The notes: generated from the sequence alone by a model not told the origin. A stretch of DNA of 37,128 bases from Candidatus Nomurabacteria bacterium (GCA_943348815.1 CALQYT010000002.1:1-37128); one strand, 5' to 3'; shown: positions 7,416 to 15,121, counted from the stretch's first letter. A program made the numbers and translations.

Positions 7416-7960
7416 AATTCGGAACTCTAGAATTTGTGCCCGCACTCGAGCGGACAGAACTTTTGGCGCCGCCAGTGGCGGCTGTTTTGCAAACGCTTCC
7501 TAATACCAACGGCGTAGGAGTTTCTGAAATTGATCCAACTCTCTCTGACACCGCCGCTTTTTGCGAGAAATATGGCACGGGGCCCGAGACGGCGGCAAAC
7601 TGTGTGGTGCTTGAGGCAAAGCGTGAGGGGAGGAGTTGGTTTGCGGCGTGTGTAGTGCTGGGGAGTACCCGTGCTGATGTAAATGGTTTGGCCCGCCGCA
7701 CGCTTGATGCGCGTAAAGTATCTTTTGCTCCTATGCCAGAAGCGGTAGCGCAAACGGGCATGGAGTTTGGCGCCATAACCCCTGTTGGTTTGCCCGCAGG
7801 ATGGCCGATCTTGGTAGATAAAGCAGTGGTAAATTCGGCCCGCGTAATCATTGGCAGCGGCGTGCGCAAATCTAAACTGTTGGTCCCGGGCAGTTTTCTC
7901 GCATCGCTTCCTGGGGTGCAAGTGTTAGAAAATTTAGGTCAACCAAAACCGCAAGCATAA
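7412..7960 (+). CDS. YbaK/EbsC-type aminoacyl-tRNA deacylase
   Basis: YbaK/ProX-type proteins hydrolyse mischarged aminoacyl-tRNAs in trans. The 182-residue protein shows the family pattern: ETAANCVVLEAKREG, then ACVVLGSTRADVNGLARRTL at about 80-99 (with the position of the conserved catalytic lysine uncertain), EFGAITPVGLPAGWPILVDKAV at about 119-140, and a GSGVRKSKLLVPG motif near 149-161. It overlaps the membrane protein upstream by ATGA. It might clear Cys-tRNA(Pro) or similar errors, but specificity is not visible. Confidence 0.8.
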   Translation: MKFGTLEFVPALERTELLAPPVAAVLQTLPNTNGVGVSEIDPTLSDTAAFCEKYGTGPETAANCVVLEAKREGRSWFAACVVLGSTRADVNGLARRTLDARKVSFAPMPEAVAQTGMEFGAITPVGLPAGWPILVDKAVVNSARVIIGSGVRKSKLLVPGSFLASLPGVQVLENLGQPKPQA

Positions 7961-8001
7961 AATTCATGTAAGAATCACGCGGGTCGTGCGTTTATATACG
8001 T

Positions 8002-8175
8002 ATGGCACGACTTTTCAAACAATTTACTCACCAGCAAGAAACGATGCTCGTCTTTTTACTCGCGCTTGCGGCGGTGCTCCTTTATTCGTGGTGGGGGTCC
8101 GGGATTTTGCAGGCTCACAAAGGCAATTTGACAGACTTTTCGCCCAGCACTAAGGTTGCAGAGGCTGTACGGTAG
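8002..8175 (+). CDS. 57-residue single-pass membrane protein
   Basis: The reading frame MARLFKQFTHQQETM is followed by one membrane helix (VFLLALAAVLLYSWW) and a short outer tail, LQAHKGNLTDFSPS...AEAVR. A TATATA run (7993-7998) lies just before the ATG, as in the leaderless class. Its 3' end contains the -35/-10 promoter of the next gene. It is too short for family recognition. Confidence 0.5.
   Translation: MARLFKQFTHQQETMLVFLLALAAVLLYSWWGSGILQAHKGNLTDFSPSTKVAEAVR
8128..8156 (+). promoter_or_regulatory. -35/-10 promoter of the 8228 gene
   Basis: A perfect -35 TTGACA (8128-8133), a 17-bp spacer and TAAGGT (8151-8156) sit inside the small upstream reading frame. They give an mRNA with a leader of about 65 nt, which carries a GTAG...CTAC hairpin near 8172-8195 and an SD. 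Confidence 0.6.
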
Positions 8176-8227
8176 GGTTTGCAGCCCCGACTACCCCAAC
8201 GACTAAATCACGAGAGGAGGCGATCGA

Positions 8228-8689
8228 ATGTCCCGTGTGATCAAGATTTTCCTGGCGGTTATCGCTGCGTACTTTTGTGTTGGGCTCGGGTCTGCCTCGG
8301 CTACCTGGGTACCCACCGGCAAAGAAGACGCTGAAACGACCCTTTGGTTCAGCTTGGCCAAGCTGACACCTGCGGCGTGTGCACGGCTAAAAGTCATCGG
8401 CTGTTTGTGTTGTGCAAAAGCGGATCGTGTCAAGACCACCTTCCGTGTCGAGAAGCGGCGTGTCGACGGCACAGACAAGTGGGAGGACGTTTGGTACTAC
8501 GAGGTCGAGAATAAGTGGCTCGAAATCCCTAACGACATCATCCACTACGAAGATGACCCTTTGATGCCACCGCAGCTCAAGCTCGAAGGAGTCCTGTTCA
8601 TCTACAATGGCAACCTGAGCTGTTTTTGGCCGCCCCAACGAAACGGGGGTCAACTTTTGATTCCGAAGCGCTCCCATCTCCCCGACTGA
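8228..8689 (+). CDS. Secreted protein with signal peptide, unknown function
   Basis: The 153-residue protein begins with a Sec signal peptide (MSRVIKIFLAVIAAYFCVG...SASA, cleavage near residue 25). The mature part has a cysteine cluster (C51, C59, C61, C62), a strand-rich middle (WEDVWYYEVENKWLEI) and a C-terminal proline-rich end. It has a strong SD (GAGGAGG) 8 nt upstream of the ATG, a -35/-10 promoter and its own terminator. It favours AAG and TTC codons, unlike its leaderless neighbours. No domain was recognised. Confidence 0.65.
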   Translation: MSRVIKIFLAVIAAYFCVGLGSASATWVPTGKEDAETTLWFSLAKLTPAACARLKVIGCLCCAKADRVKTTFRVEKRRVDGTDKWEDVWYYEVENKWLEIPNDIIHYEDDPLMPPQLKLEGVLFIYNGNLSCFWPPQRNGGQLLIPKRSHLPD

Positions 8690-8706
8690 GAAGGAGCGCT
8701 TTTTTT
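8667..8706 (+). terminator. Intrinsic terminator overlapping the 8228 stop
   Basis: AGCGCTCC (8667-8674) pairs with GGAGCGCT (8693-8700), followed by a T-run to 8706. The left arm lies inside the coding region, so the stop codon is in the loop. Confidence 0.85.
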
Positions 8707-8714
8707 AATGCGTC

Positions 8715-8748
8715 CACCGCTTTTAGCGGGGTCCCGCCACAGGCGGTG
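8715..8748. repeat. Tandem hairpins with palindromic junction
   Basis: Two adjacent hairpins (CCGC-tttta-GCGG and CCGCC-aca-GGCGG) share a junction GCGGGGTCCCGC (8726-8737) that can itself fold. Outer arms CACCGC/GCGGTG enclose everything. The same design occurs at 12117-12156. Confidence 0.5.
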
Positions 8749-8762
8749 ATATACTTATAGCA

Positions 8763-9323
8763 ATGGCAGAGAGTTCGTTTTTACACCCCGCACGGGCATT
8801 ACTGAGCGCACATCTCCACGAGGGTGCGCGGGTTGCCGACTTTGGCTCGGGCTCGGGCTTCTTTACGCGTGCCGCTGCGCGCATCGTGGGCGCACGCGGA
8901 GTGGTGTGGGCAATCGACGTGCACCAAGACCTCCTCCCGCGCCTTAAAAATCTTTCGATCCAAGAAGGCCTGCAAAACGTCGAGGTGGTGCATGGCAACG
9001 TAGAGAAAACCGGCGGCAGCCACTTGGAAGAAAATAGTTTCGACCTCGTCATCGTCTCCAACATACTCTTTGGCGCCGAGCACCCGGACAAAATCGCCAA
9101 AGAGGCCCACCGCGTTTTGCGCCAAGGCGGCCAAGTGTTGGTCATCGATTGGAGCGACTCCTTTGGCGGCATGGGCCCGCACCCCGGCCACGTAGTTAAA
9201 GAAGACCGCGCGCGCACGCTGTTTGAGTTAAATGGGTTCGCCTACACCAAACCGGTACCCGCGGGCGAATTTCATTGGGGATTTTTGGCCAAAAAAGTTC
9301 CGGGTGGCGCTACCATAACATAA
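8763..9323 (+). CDS. Class I SAM-dependent methyltransferase
   Basis: The 186-residue protein has a Rossmann-like methyltransferase core: motif I VADFGSGSGFFT at 24-35, an acidic end of strand 2 in VVWAIDVHQDLL, motif II around FDLVIVSNILF, and VLRQGGQVLVIDW as post-motif III. It resembles the UbiE/Methyltransf_11 group; the substrate is unknown. A TATACT box (8750-8755) ends 7 nt before the ATG, predicting a leaderless mRNA. Its stop abuts the ATG of the solute-binding protein, with which it is probably cotranscribed. Confidence 0.85.
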   Translation: MAESSFLHPARALLSAHLHEGARVADFGSGSGFFTRAAARIVGARGVVWAIDVHQDLLPRLKNLSIQEGLQNVEVVHGNVEKTGGSHLEENSFDLVIVSNILFGAEHPDKIAKEAHRVLRQGGQVLVIDWSDSFGGMGPHPGHVVKEDRARTLFELNGFAYTKPVPAGEFHWGFLAKKVPGGATIT

Positions 9324-10631
9324 ATGAATATGTCGTCATTTCAACTCGTGGTCGTTTCAGTCTTTGTGGCGTTTATCGTCATTGGGGTAGGGGCGTTTGC
9401 ACTCTTTGGCGGTGTGTTTGGTGGTGGTGGCACGGGGCCCGTCACCATTTGGGGCACGATGCCGCAAGAAGATTTTGATTACTTGCTCGACTCGCTACGC
9501 TCGGGGGACAAAAGTTTGCAGGAGGTAAAGTATGTGCAGCAAGACGCGCGCACGTACGAGGCAACACTACTTAATGCGATGGCCTCGGGCCAGGCGCCCG
9601 ACCTTTTTTTGGCGACGCAACAACAGTTGGGCCAGTTTACCGACAAGATCATTCCTATTCCTTACAGCACGGTGTCACAGTCGACCTACCTCTCGTCCTA
9701 CATCGACGAAGGAAATTTGTTTTTAGTGCCGCAAGGTGCCTTGGCGCTGCCGTTTAGTATCGACCCGCTCATTATGTATTGGAATCGCGACCTCTTTGCC
9801 CAGGCGGGGATATCGCAGGTGCCGCAGTTTTGGAACGAGTTTACCGCACAAAACGGGTTGCCCGCCAAAATTAATGCTTTCGACAAATCACAAAACTTAG
9901 CACGCAGCACTATTGCTTTGGGTGCGTGGCAAAATGTTAACAACGCCAAAGCGATACTCTCGATGCTGTTTATGCAGGCGGGCGATTTTATTACCGGTCG
10001 CACCCAAGACGGTCAGTTAGCACCGACCTTTGGCACGCAAAACGCGCAAGGGAGCCCCGCCGAGTCGGCGCTGCGCTTTTATACCGAGTTTGGCAACCCG
10101 TCTAAAACTACGTACTCGTGGAACCGCTCGCTACCCAATAGCCGCAGTGCTTTTGTGGGCGGACAGTTGGCGGTCTACCTTGGCTTTGCAAGCGAGTATG
10201 CCGGTTTGGCGCAAGCCAACCCCAACTTGCGCTTTGGGGTTGGGGTAGTGCCGCAGCTGCAAGCGGGTAACGCGCTTACCTACGGACTTTTGACGGGTCT
10301 TACGATACCGCGCACCGCGCGCAATGTGGCCGGCGCGGCCGTGGTGGCACAAAAGCTTACGTCGGCCGCGGCTGCGGGAGTGATGATACAGCACAGTGGC
10401 ATGCCACCGGCGCGTCGCGACGTGACCTTGGACACTACCAACAGCAGCGCGGCCGAGGTGTTTGCGCGCTCGGCTTTGCTTAGCCGCGGGTGGGTCGACC
10501 CCAACCCCACGGCGACCGATGCGGTATTTAAGACCATGATAGAATCGGTTATAAGCGGTGCCAGCGAGCCCGCAGGCGCAGTGTCGGAGGCTGCGCAGGA
10601 GTTCCAGCAACTTATCCCGACGCATTTTTAA
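9324..10631 (+). CDS. Membrane-anchored extracellular solute-binding protein (family 1)
   Basis: The 435-residue protein has one N-terminal membrane helix (about 8-31) and no lipobox cysteine, so it is held as an uncleaved anchor. The outer part looks like a sugar-type periplasmic binding protein: VTIWGTMPQEDFDYLL, DLFLATQQQL, LPFSIDPLIMYWNRDLFAQAGI (a family hallmark near 142-163), and SRSAFVGGQLAVYLG. No ABC permease or ATPase is nearby. It is followed by four VirB2-like small membrane proteins, suggesting a surface role in that system rather than classical import. Confidence 0.8.
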   Translation: MNMSSFQLVVVSVFVAFIVIGVGAFALFGGVFGGGGTGPVTIWGTMPQEDFDYLLDSLRSGDKSLQEVKYVQQDARTYEATLLNAMASGQAPDLFLATQQQLGQFTDKIIPIPYSTVSQSTYLSSYIDEGNLFLVPQGALALPFSIDPLIMYWNRDLFAQAGISQVPQFWNEFTAQNGLPAKINAFDKSQNLARSTIALGAWQNVNNAKAILSMLFMQAGDFITGRTQDGQLAPTFGTQNAQGSPAESALRFYTEFGNPSKTTYSWNRSLPNSRSAFVGGQLAVYLGFASEYAGLAQANPNLRFGVGVVPQLQAGNALTYGLLTGLTIPRTARNVAGAAVVAQKLTSAAAAGVMIQHSGMPPARRDVTLDTTNSSAAEVFARSALLSRGWVDPNPTATDAVFKTMIESVISGASEPAGAVSEAAQEFQQLIPTHF

Positions 10632-10634
10632 CGT

Positions 10635-11117
10635 ATGAAATTTTCTTTACGCACGCTCGCACCACTCCTCTTAACGTTTGTTTTTATTTGTTTGCCGCTG
10701 GTGGGGTTGGCGGCGGATACTCCCGGCGCCGTAGGCAACCCTCCTGCAAACCCCGGGTATGTAAACAACCCGCCGGCAAATCCTGGCTACGTCAATAACC
10801 CTTCTGGTCTTTGCCCCGGCGGCTCTTGCAGTCTTAAAAATCCGCTTTCAGTGACCAACTTTTGCGACCTGTTAAAAATAATTCTCAAAGCGGCACTCCT
10901 CATTGGTATGCCCATTGCGGTGTTGTTTCTGGTCTACGTGGGTTTTAAGTTTATTGTCGCGCAAGGCAACCCAGAAAAAATTAAAGAAGCGCAGAAAAAC
11001 TTTCTCTATACCCTTATTGGCATCGGCATATTTTTGGGTGCATGGACCATTGCGACGGTTATTGCCAACACCCTCACTGCGCTCGGCGCGCCGGGTCTCA
11101 ACTCCTGTACGAGCTAA
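10635..11117 (+). CDS. VirB2/TrbC-like small membrane protein with signal peptide and repeats
   Basis: The 160-residue protein has a signal peptide (about 1-26), two tandem copies of NPPANPGYVN, a cysteine-bearing segment (LCPGGSCSL) and two membrane helices separated by a charged loop, AQGNPEKIKEAQKN. This is the topology of conjugative pilins (VirB2/TrbC) and of the pilin-like proteins common in Parcubacteria. It lies 3 nt after the solute-binding protein gene. Confidence 0.65.
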   Translation: MKFSLRTLAPLLLTFVFICLPLVGLAADTPGAVGNPPANPGYVNNPPANPGYVNNPSGLCPGGSCSLKNPLSVTNFCDLLKIILKAALLIGMPIAVLFLVYVGFKFIVAQGNPEKIKEAQKNFLYTLIGIGIFLGAWTIATVIANTLTALGAPGLNSCTS

Positions 11118-11120
11118 CGT

Positions 11121-11456
11121 ATGCTAAACACCTCCGGAGGCTTGCCGACCATCGTTGCTTCGATTATCCAGATTTTTAATCAGCTTATCCCGGTCATTGC
11201 GGTGCTGGGGATTGTCTTTTTTATGATCGGGGTCATCAAGTACATCTACAGCGAGGGCGAGTCTGACAAACGTACGATGATCGTGTGGAGTTTGGTGGCG
11301 CTCTTTGTACTCTTTTCGGTCTGGGGGATATTGCGGCTGGTGTGCAGCACCTTTACCGGCAACTCTTCCTGCGCGGCTGGCGTAGCTTCGTGCAATACGG
11401 CAAACTGCGGGCCCGGGTATTATGTACCGGGGCCGGGGACGACCTCGGGATTTTAG
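11121..11456 (+). CDS. VirB2/TrbC-like two-helix membrane protein
   Basis: The 111-residue protein has two membrane helices (about 14-43 and 52-73) around the charged loop YSEGESDKRT, then an exposed tail with several cysteines (C75, C84, C91, C96) ending in a Gly/Pro-rich stretch. It has no cleavable signal peptide. It is a paralogue of its neighbours and starts 3 nt after the upstream stop. Confidence 0.6.
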   Translation: MLNTSGGLPTIVASIIQIFNQLIPVIAVLGIVFFMIGVIKYIYSEGESDKRTMIVWSLVALFVLFSVWGILRLVCSTFTGNSSCAAGVASCNTANCGPGYYVPGPGTTSGF

Positions 11457-11553
11457 CCCCCGACGGGACGCCGAAGCGTCAGCTATCCACACATAGGTAA
11501 AAGACCCCCACAATTCTTGCTACAATAAAAGCTATAACAGTCAAATAATTTTT

Positions 11554-11835
11554 ATGACACCAGGCAATCTTACGCAGCTCATTTCGTTTGCGGGCGATAT
11601 CCTCAACCGGGTGATACCGGTGCTTATCGCGTTTGCACTCGTCGTGTTCTTTTGGGGGCTTATCCAGTACATCCGCACACACAAAGGCGGTAAAGACATT
11701 ATGATCGCCGGCCTCGTAGGCCTCTTTATTATGGTCTCCGTGTGGGGCATCATCCGCTTGGCACAAAATACACTCTTTGGCGGCGCATCAGCCACCACCC
11801 CGGTAGGCGTTCCCCAGGTTCCGCAACGCACCTAA
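11554..11835 (+). CDS. VirB2/TrbC-like two-helix membrane protein
   Basis: The 93-residue protein has two helices (about 17-40 and 50-70) flanking the loop RTHKGGKD, with the shared pattern G-L-I-Q-Y-I before and GLVGLFIMVSVWG after the loop. The upstream 97-bp gap contains a GACGC-cgaa-GCGTC hairpin (11467-11480) and a TACAAT box (11521-11526), so a separate promoter is possible. Confidence 0.6.
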   Translation: MTPGNLTQLISFAGDILNRVIPVLIAFALVVFFWGLIQYIRTHKGGKDIMIAGLVGLFIMVSVWGIIRLAQNTLFGGASATTPVGVPQVPQRT

Positions 11836-12108
11836 ATGACGACCGAGCCCATCCAGGCACTGGTGGGTAAGATAGCCGCCGTTATCATCAACCCCATACT
11901 CATACTCCTCTTTGGAGCGGGTTTGGTGGTGTTTCTCTGGGGAGTGGTGCAATACCTCTACGACCTCAACGTCAAAGGCGAGCAAAACAACGAAGCCAAG
12001 TCGCATATGTTTTGGGGTCTTGTCGGGATGTTTATTATGGCGGCTGCGCTCGCGATTATAAAAGTGGTGGCTAACACTATTGGCACGCAACTCCCGCCGG
12101 GGTATTAA
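11836..12108 (+). CDS. VirB2/TrbC-like two-helix membrane protein
   Basis: The 90-residue protein follows the preceding stop without any gap. It has two helices around a longer charged loop (YDLNVKGEQNNEAKSH) and again WGLVGMFIM after the loop. It is the last of four tandem paralogues. Together they could form a pilus-like or channel-like membrane structure, but no ATPase or core complex gene is present here. Confidence 0.6.
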   Translation: MTTEPIQALVGKIAAVIINPILILLFGAGLVVFLWGVVQYLYDLNVKGEQNNEAKSHMFWGLVGMFIMAAALAIIKVVANTIGTQLPPGY

Positions 12109-12116
12109 AAAATAAA

Positions 12117-12156
12117 CCCCGACGCCTTGGTCGGGGTCCCGACTGAAACGTCGGGA
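12117..12156. repeat. Tandem hairpins with palindromic junction
   Basis: CCCCGAC/GTCGGGG (12117-12123, 12130-12136) and TCCCGAC/GTCGGGA (12137-12143, 12150-12156) are adjacent hairpins with a junction GTCGGGGTCCCGAC that is nearly a palindrome. The layout parallels the element at 8715-8748. Confidence 0.5.
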
Positions 12157-12163
12157 AAGTAAA

Positions 12164-12194
12164 CGGCCCCGCTCATTTGTTTTGAGCGGGGCCG
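12164..12194. terminator. Bidirectional terminator between convergent genes
   Basis: CGGCCCCGCTC (12164-12174) and GAGCGGGGCCG (12184-12194) form an 11-bp perfect stem with a 9-nt loop. It is placed between the VirB2-like cluster (plus) and the 12218-13882 pair (minus). The flanking T-tracts are weak. Confidence 0.7.
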
Positions 12195-12217
12195 TATTGT
12201 GTGTCGAAGAACGTCGG

Positions 12218-12673
12218 TCACTTGAAGTAGGCGATGACCGTGCACTCGTCCTTCGCCGCGCACGCCCAGTGCGTCGGGTTGAATCGGAACTTCTTCTCGC
12301 CGGGGGTGTTGAACACGTCCCGCTCGGCAGAGTCGCGCGTGGGGCCGCGAGTGACCAAGATCGCGTCCTCGAAGTCCCACGACAGGTTGCAGTAGGCGCC
12401 GGAGTTGATGCGCTGAGGGGTCCGGGTGAGTTTGACTTCCCGGGCCGCTCCATCGCATCTGCCCTCGACGCTTGCCGCTGTCGTCGCAGAGGCTGAAGTT
12501 GAGGCAGAAGTGCTTTCTCCTGGGCTAAAGAACACCCAGTAGAGGAACGCCGCCGTCGCAAGCCCCAAGCCCCCGATCATGAGGATCCTGAAGAATCTCG
12601 ACGTAATCACCCGGGCGGGCTCAGTAACCGTGCCCGGGGCAATCCGAGTTGTTGACGCTGGCGCTGTGGCCAT
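12218..12673 (-). CDS. Single-pass membrane protein, partner of the SPFH protein
   Basis: The 151-residue protein has a 28-residue cytoplasmic N-terminus, one membrane helix (about 29-49), a Ser/Thr/Ala linker and an outer domain with four cysteines (C73, C94, C137, C143), ending in an ECTVIAYFK strand. The SD GAGGTGA precedes the ATG by about 6 nt. It begins 12 nt after the SPFH gene and is likely cotranscribed. Stomatin/prohibitin-type SPFH genes are often paired with a small membrane partner, but this one belongs to no family I recognise. Confidence 0.6.
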   Translation of the reverse strand: MATAPASTTRIAPGTVTEPARVITSRFFRILMIGGLGLATAAFLYWVFFSPGESTSASTSASATTAASVEGRCDGAAREVKLTRTPQRINSGAYCNLSWDFEDAILVTRGPTRDSAERDVFNTPGEKKFRFNPTHWACAAKDECTVIAYFK

Positions 12674-12685
12674 AGTGTCACCTCG

Positions 12686-13882
12686 TTAGGTTGTGCGACG
12701 CGGTCCGCGCGCGCTGGTAAGGGCGCGTGCAGCCGCGGCGATGGCAGGTGCCAAACCATTTGCCAGGCCGGCAATATGCTCGTCGGCCTCAAGACGGAAG
12801 ACCTGGACGGCCTTCGTGACATTTTCCTTGGCGTTGAGCATCACCAAGTCGAGTGCGTCCCTGAATTTGAGGGTCGGCGGTTCGCCCGGTGCAGGACGAG
12901 AAGCGTCGACAAGGGCTTGAGCACTCTGCTTATAGATCTCCATGGTAACGCGGCCTTCCTGTGCCTCGCGATAATCTTGAGGCAGAGTTGGGACGCCCAA
13001 GGCGATTTTTTCGGCGCTGACGCCGTACTGCTCTTGGAAGCTGCTCCCGTGGATATCTTTGTATCTGTCCTCGGGGCTCTCCAAAGCCTGGTCGGCTTTA
13101 GTTTGGATCGCGGGAATTTCATTGACCACGTCTTTGATATCGACCTGGCCAATTCCTTCGCCGACGACGGTCTCGAAGATCTCGGTTGCACCCGCCGAGA
13201 TAGTTTTCGTCGAGTGGCTTGCGTTGAGCAGCAACAGCTGCGGAAACACCCGCCACCGCAAGATCGGAGTCTCGAATTTGACGATCAGGGTGTCCCTGGT
13301 CGGGGTAGCAATCGTCCTCGTGATGATGTCGCTCCGGAGCGTCAGATAGTCGTTGGCGGTGACTTGCTCCCAGAAGAAACGGATATTGTATCCCTGGGTA
13401 AAGACGTGAACGCGTTTGGTGATGAGGTTCAGCGCCGTAACACCGACAAGTTTTGGTACTTCGACAAGAAATGCGCCCCACGTCACGCCCGCAACCATAG
13501 CAGCCCAGAGCCCGAGCTTAAACAGCATGCCGGGCGTTCCGGTCACCTGGAAGGGAAGCTTGCCGATCAGCCAGAGCAAGGCCCAGGTGAGCGCCGCCAT
13601 GATGACGAGGTAGGTGGCGATACGCTCCCAAGTGTTGCCGGCTTTACCGGTGATCTTGAGGTGGTACCGAGCAGCGATGTCGCGCAGCTCGGCCGGCGAT
13701 TTCGTCTCGAGCCCGGTAGATATGGGCCGATCCGGTTCGTCCAGCAAATCGCGCAGACGGTTGAATTGGGTTCGCACCCAATTCTTGGTCTGTGCCCAGG
13801 TTGGGACGGACAACCAGCCCATCCCGATCGCCACCAATACTACGAAGGCGAGGAAGAGAAGCGAAAGCACGAAGCTTTTCAT
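12686..13882 (-). CDS. SPFH/Band 7 domain membrane protein
   Basis: The 398-residue protein has an N-terminal membrane helix (about 4-26), a region with two further hydrophobic segments (about 85-107 and 121-145), and then an SPFH-like domain. That domain shows VHVFTQGYNIRFFWEQVTAND, LTLRSDIITRTIATPTRDTLIVKFETPILRW and VVGEGIGQVDIKDVV. A helical tail follows, with EKIALGVPTLPQDYREAQEGRV. SPFH proteins form oligomeric membrane scaffolds. It has a good -35/-10 promoter, a leader of about 66 nt and an SD (GAGGGA), unlike most neighbours. Confidence 0.7.
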   Translation of the reverse strand: MKSFVLSLLFLAFVVLVAIGMGWLSVPTWAQTKNWVRTQFNRLRDLLDEPDRPISTGLETKSPAELRDIAARYHLKITGKAGNTWERIATYLVIMAALTWALLWLIGKLPFQVTGTPGMLFKLGLWAAMVAGVTWGAFLVEVPKLVGVTALNLITKRVHVFTQGYNIRFFWEQVTANDYLTLRSDIITRTIATPTRDTLIVKFETPILRWRVFPQLLLLNASHSTKTISAGATEIFETVVGEGIGQVDIKDVVNEIPAIQTKADQALESPEDRYKDIHGSSFQEQYGVSAEKIALGVPTLPQDYREAQEGRVTMEIYKQSAQALVDASRPAPGEPPTLKFRDALDLVMLNAKENVTKAVQVFRLEADEHIAGLANGLAPAIAAAARALTSARGPRRTT

Positions 13883-13954
13883 GACATTCCCTCGTTGGTT
13901 TGCACAAATTTTCAGTGTTCTGGTGCGGCAAAGACGCGCCGCGGTCCACCCGCA

Positions 13955-13983
13955 ATCATATCATATTTAAGTAGTAAAGTCAA
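13955..13983 (-). promoter_or_regulatory. -35/-10 promoter of the SPFH operon
   Basis: On the minus strand, TTGACT (13983-13978), a 17-bp spacer and TATGAT (13960-13955) form a near-consensus sigma-70 promoter. Transcription should start near 13948. Confidence 0.75.
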
Positions 13984-14010
13984 GCGACGCAGCGTCGTGC
14001 CGTCGGGTGC

Positions 14011-14039
14011 AAAAAAGCCTTTAAAACAAAGGCTTTTTT
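14011..14039. terminator. Terminator of the tRNA-Lys/tRNA-Leu unit
   Basis: AAAAAAGCCTTT (14011-14022) and AAAGGCTTTTTT (14028-14039) form a symmetrical hairpin with T-tracts in both directions. It lies 13 nt past the encoded CCA of the minus-strand tRNA-Leu. Confidence 0.85.
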
Positions 14040-14052
14040 GCTGAAGTGTCTG

Positions 14053-14137
14053 TGGTGGGCGAGGAGAGACTTGAACTCTCAAGGGTTGCCCCACATGGTC
14101 CTAAGCCATGCGCGTATACCAATTCCGCCACTCGCCC
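14053..14137 (-). tRNA. tRNA-Leu (anticodon TAG)
   Basis: The acceptor GGGCGAG/CTCGCCC, a long variable arm and the anticodon loop CTTAGGA on a CATGG/CCATG stem identify tRNA-Leu(UAG). The 3' CCA is encoded. It is 3 nt downstream of tRNA-Lys and shares its transcript. Confidence 0.93.
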
Positions 14138-14140
14138 GTG

Positions 14141-14213
14141 TCCGCCCGCCTGGATTCGAACCAGGGACCATCTCCTTAAGAGGGAGTTGCTCTACCAACT
14201 GAGCTACGGGCGG
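14141..14213 (-). tRNA. tRNA-Lys (anticodon CTT)
   Basis: The acceptor CCGCCCG/CGGGCGG, D-arm GCTC/GAGC, anticodon loop CTCTTAA and T-arm CCTGG/CCAGG give a 73-nt tRNA-Lys(CUU). The first anticodon-stem pair is an A-A mismatch. CCA is not encoded. Confidence 0.93.
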
Positions 14214-14248
14214 ATGAATGCGAACGAACAAAAGAAATGTATCACACG

Positions 14249-15121
14249 TTAGAAGATTTTTCCTCCCACAAACTTGTACAAGGTGGGTGGGTATTGCACA
14301 AACTCAAATCCAAAATGTGATTTAAATTCAGAAAATCCTTTCCATCCCCGCGGCTGACTCTTAAACCAAAAGTTGGTCGTCACCGCAAAGCTGTAGCCGC
14401 GTTCTTTTGTTTGTGCAAACCAATGGTCCACCAGCGCCGTCGCGGCAAATACCCCGCGACCTTCTTTGGTAATAAAAGGTGCAAAGTGAGTCGAGTGTTT
14501 ACAAGTTGGGGAGTATATCACTCCGGTACCGCCTACGATGGTGCCATTTTTGTTACGCACAACCCACAACTCAGTGTGCTCTTTTGCGGCGGTCTGTTGT
14601 CGGCGTTCTAGTTGGTAGAGTCTTTCTAAGTCTACGCGTTTAGCAACCAAGCTTTGCCGATAGGCGTGTGCGTACTCACCGAGTAGCACCGGTTCGATCG
14701 TATAGTGTTGAGCGTGGGTTTCTTGCCACAAACGCAGGTCGCGCCGTGCATTTTTATGCCAACGGCGGGTGTAGTCATCGCCGGTCTGCAGTGGACATAC
14801 TCCATCCACGCGCCACGGCTTTTTTGAAAATGCATACCAACCACGGGGAGTGTCAGTGCGCCGCACCCGGTGCCACATCACGGTGCGCGGACGCGCAAGG
14901 GTGCCCCCTCGTGCAGCGTCTATATCTGGTTCGCTGTCTCCGGTATATTCTTCAAAACAAAGTGGCCCCAAGGCCCAGCGGATCCCGCGAGGAAAGTTGC
15001 CTACCTCTTCGCGTTTGCAGATGCCTGCAGGGTCGGCGAGGTTGCCGTACTCGGGCCACACTTCCGGCGGTTGAAATCCGTCGGGCAGTGCTGGCAAAAT
15101 CTCACCGTAAGGAAAGTCCAT
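14249..15121 (-). CDS. FemAB/BioF2-like GNAT-fold protein
   Basis: The 290-residue protein shows the FemAB/BioF2-like layout: RRWHKNARRDLRLWQETHAQHYTIEPV at about 118-144 (the W..N.R motif), ELWVVRNKNGTIVGGTGVIYS as the acetyl-donor strands, and the C-terminal FKSHFGFEFVQYPPTLYKF. Relatives transfer aminoacyl or acyl groups, some using aminoacyl-tRNA for peptidoglycan bridges. The gene starts 20 nt after tRNA-Leu(TAA) on the same strand and is probably read from the same transcript. The specific substrate is unknown. Confidence 0.6.
   Translation of the reverse strand: MDFPYGEILPALPDGFQPPEVWPEYGNLADPAGICKREEVGNFPRGIRWALGPLCFEEYTGDSEPDIDAARGGTLARPRTVMWHRVRRTDTPRGWYAFSKKPWRVDGVCPLQTGDDYTRRWHKNARRDLRLWQETHAQHYTIEPVLLGEYAHAYRQSLVAKRVDLERLYQLERRQQTAAKEHTELWVVRNKNGTIVGGTGVIYSPTCKHSTHFAPFITKEGRGVFAATALVDHWFAQTKERGYSFAVTTNFWFKSQPRGWKGFSEFKSHFGFEFVQYPPTLYKFVGGKIF

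Noticed and set aside
10710-10800. Possible CRISPR or minisatellite
   Set aside because: It is only two coding copies of NPPANPGYVN in the VirB2-like protein, with no spacer pattern. No CRISPR array was seen anywhere in the window.
12776-14044. 422-residue plus-strand frame over the SPFH gene
   Set aside because: It runs through the SPFH promoter, SD and terminator region and shows no family signature; the minus-strand genes have all signals.
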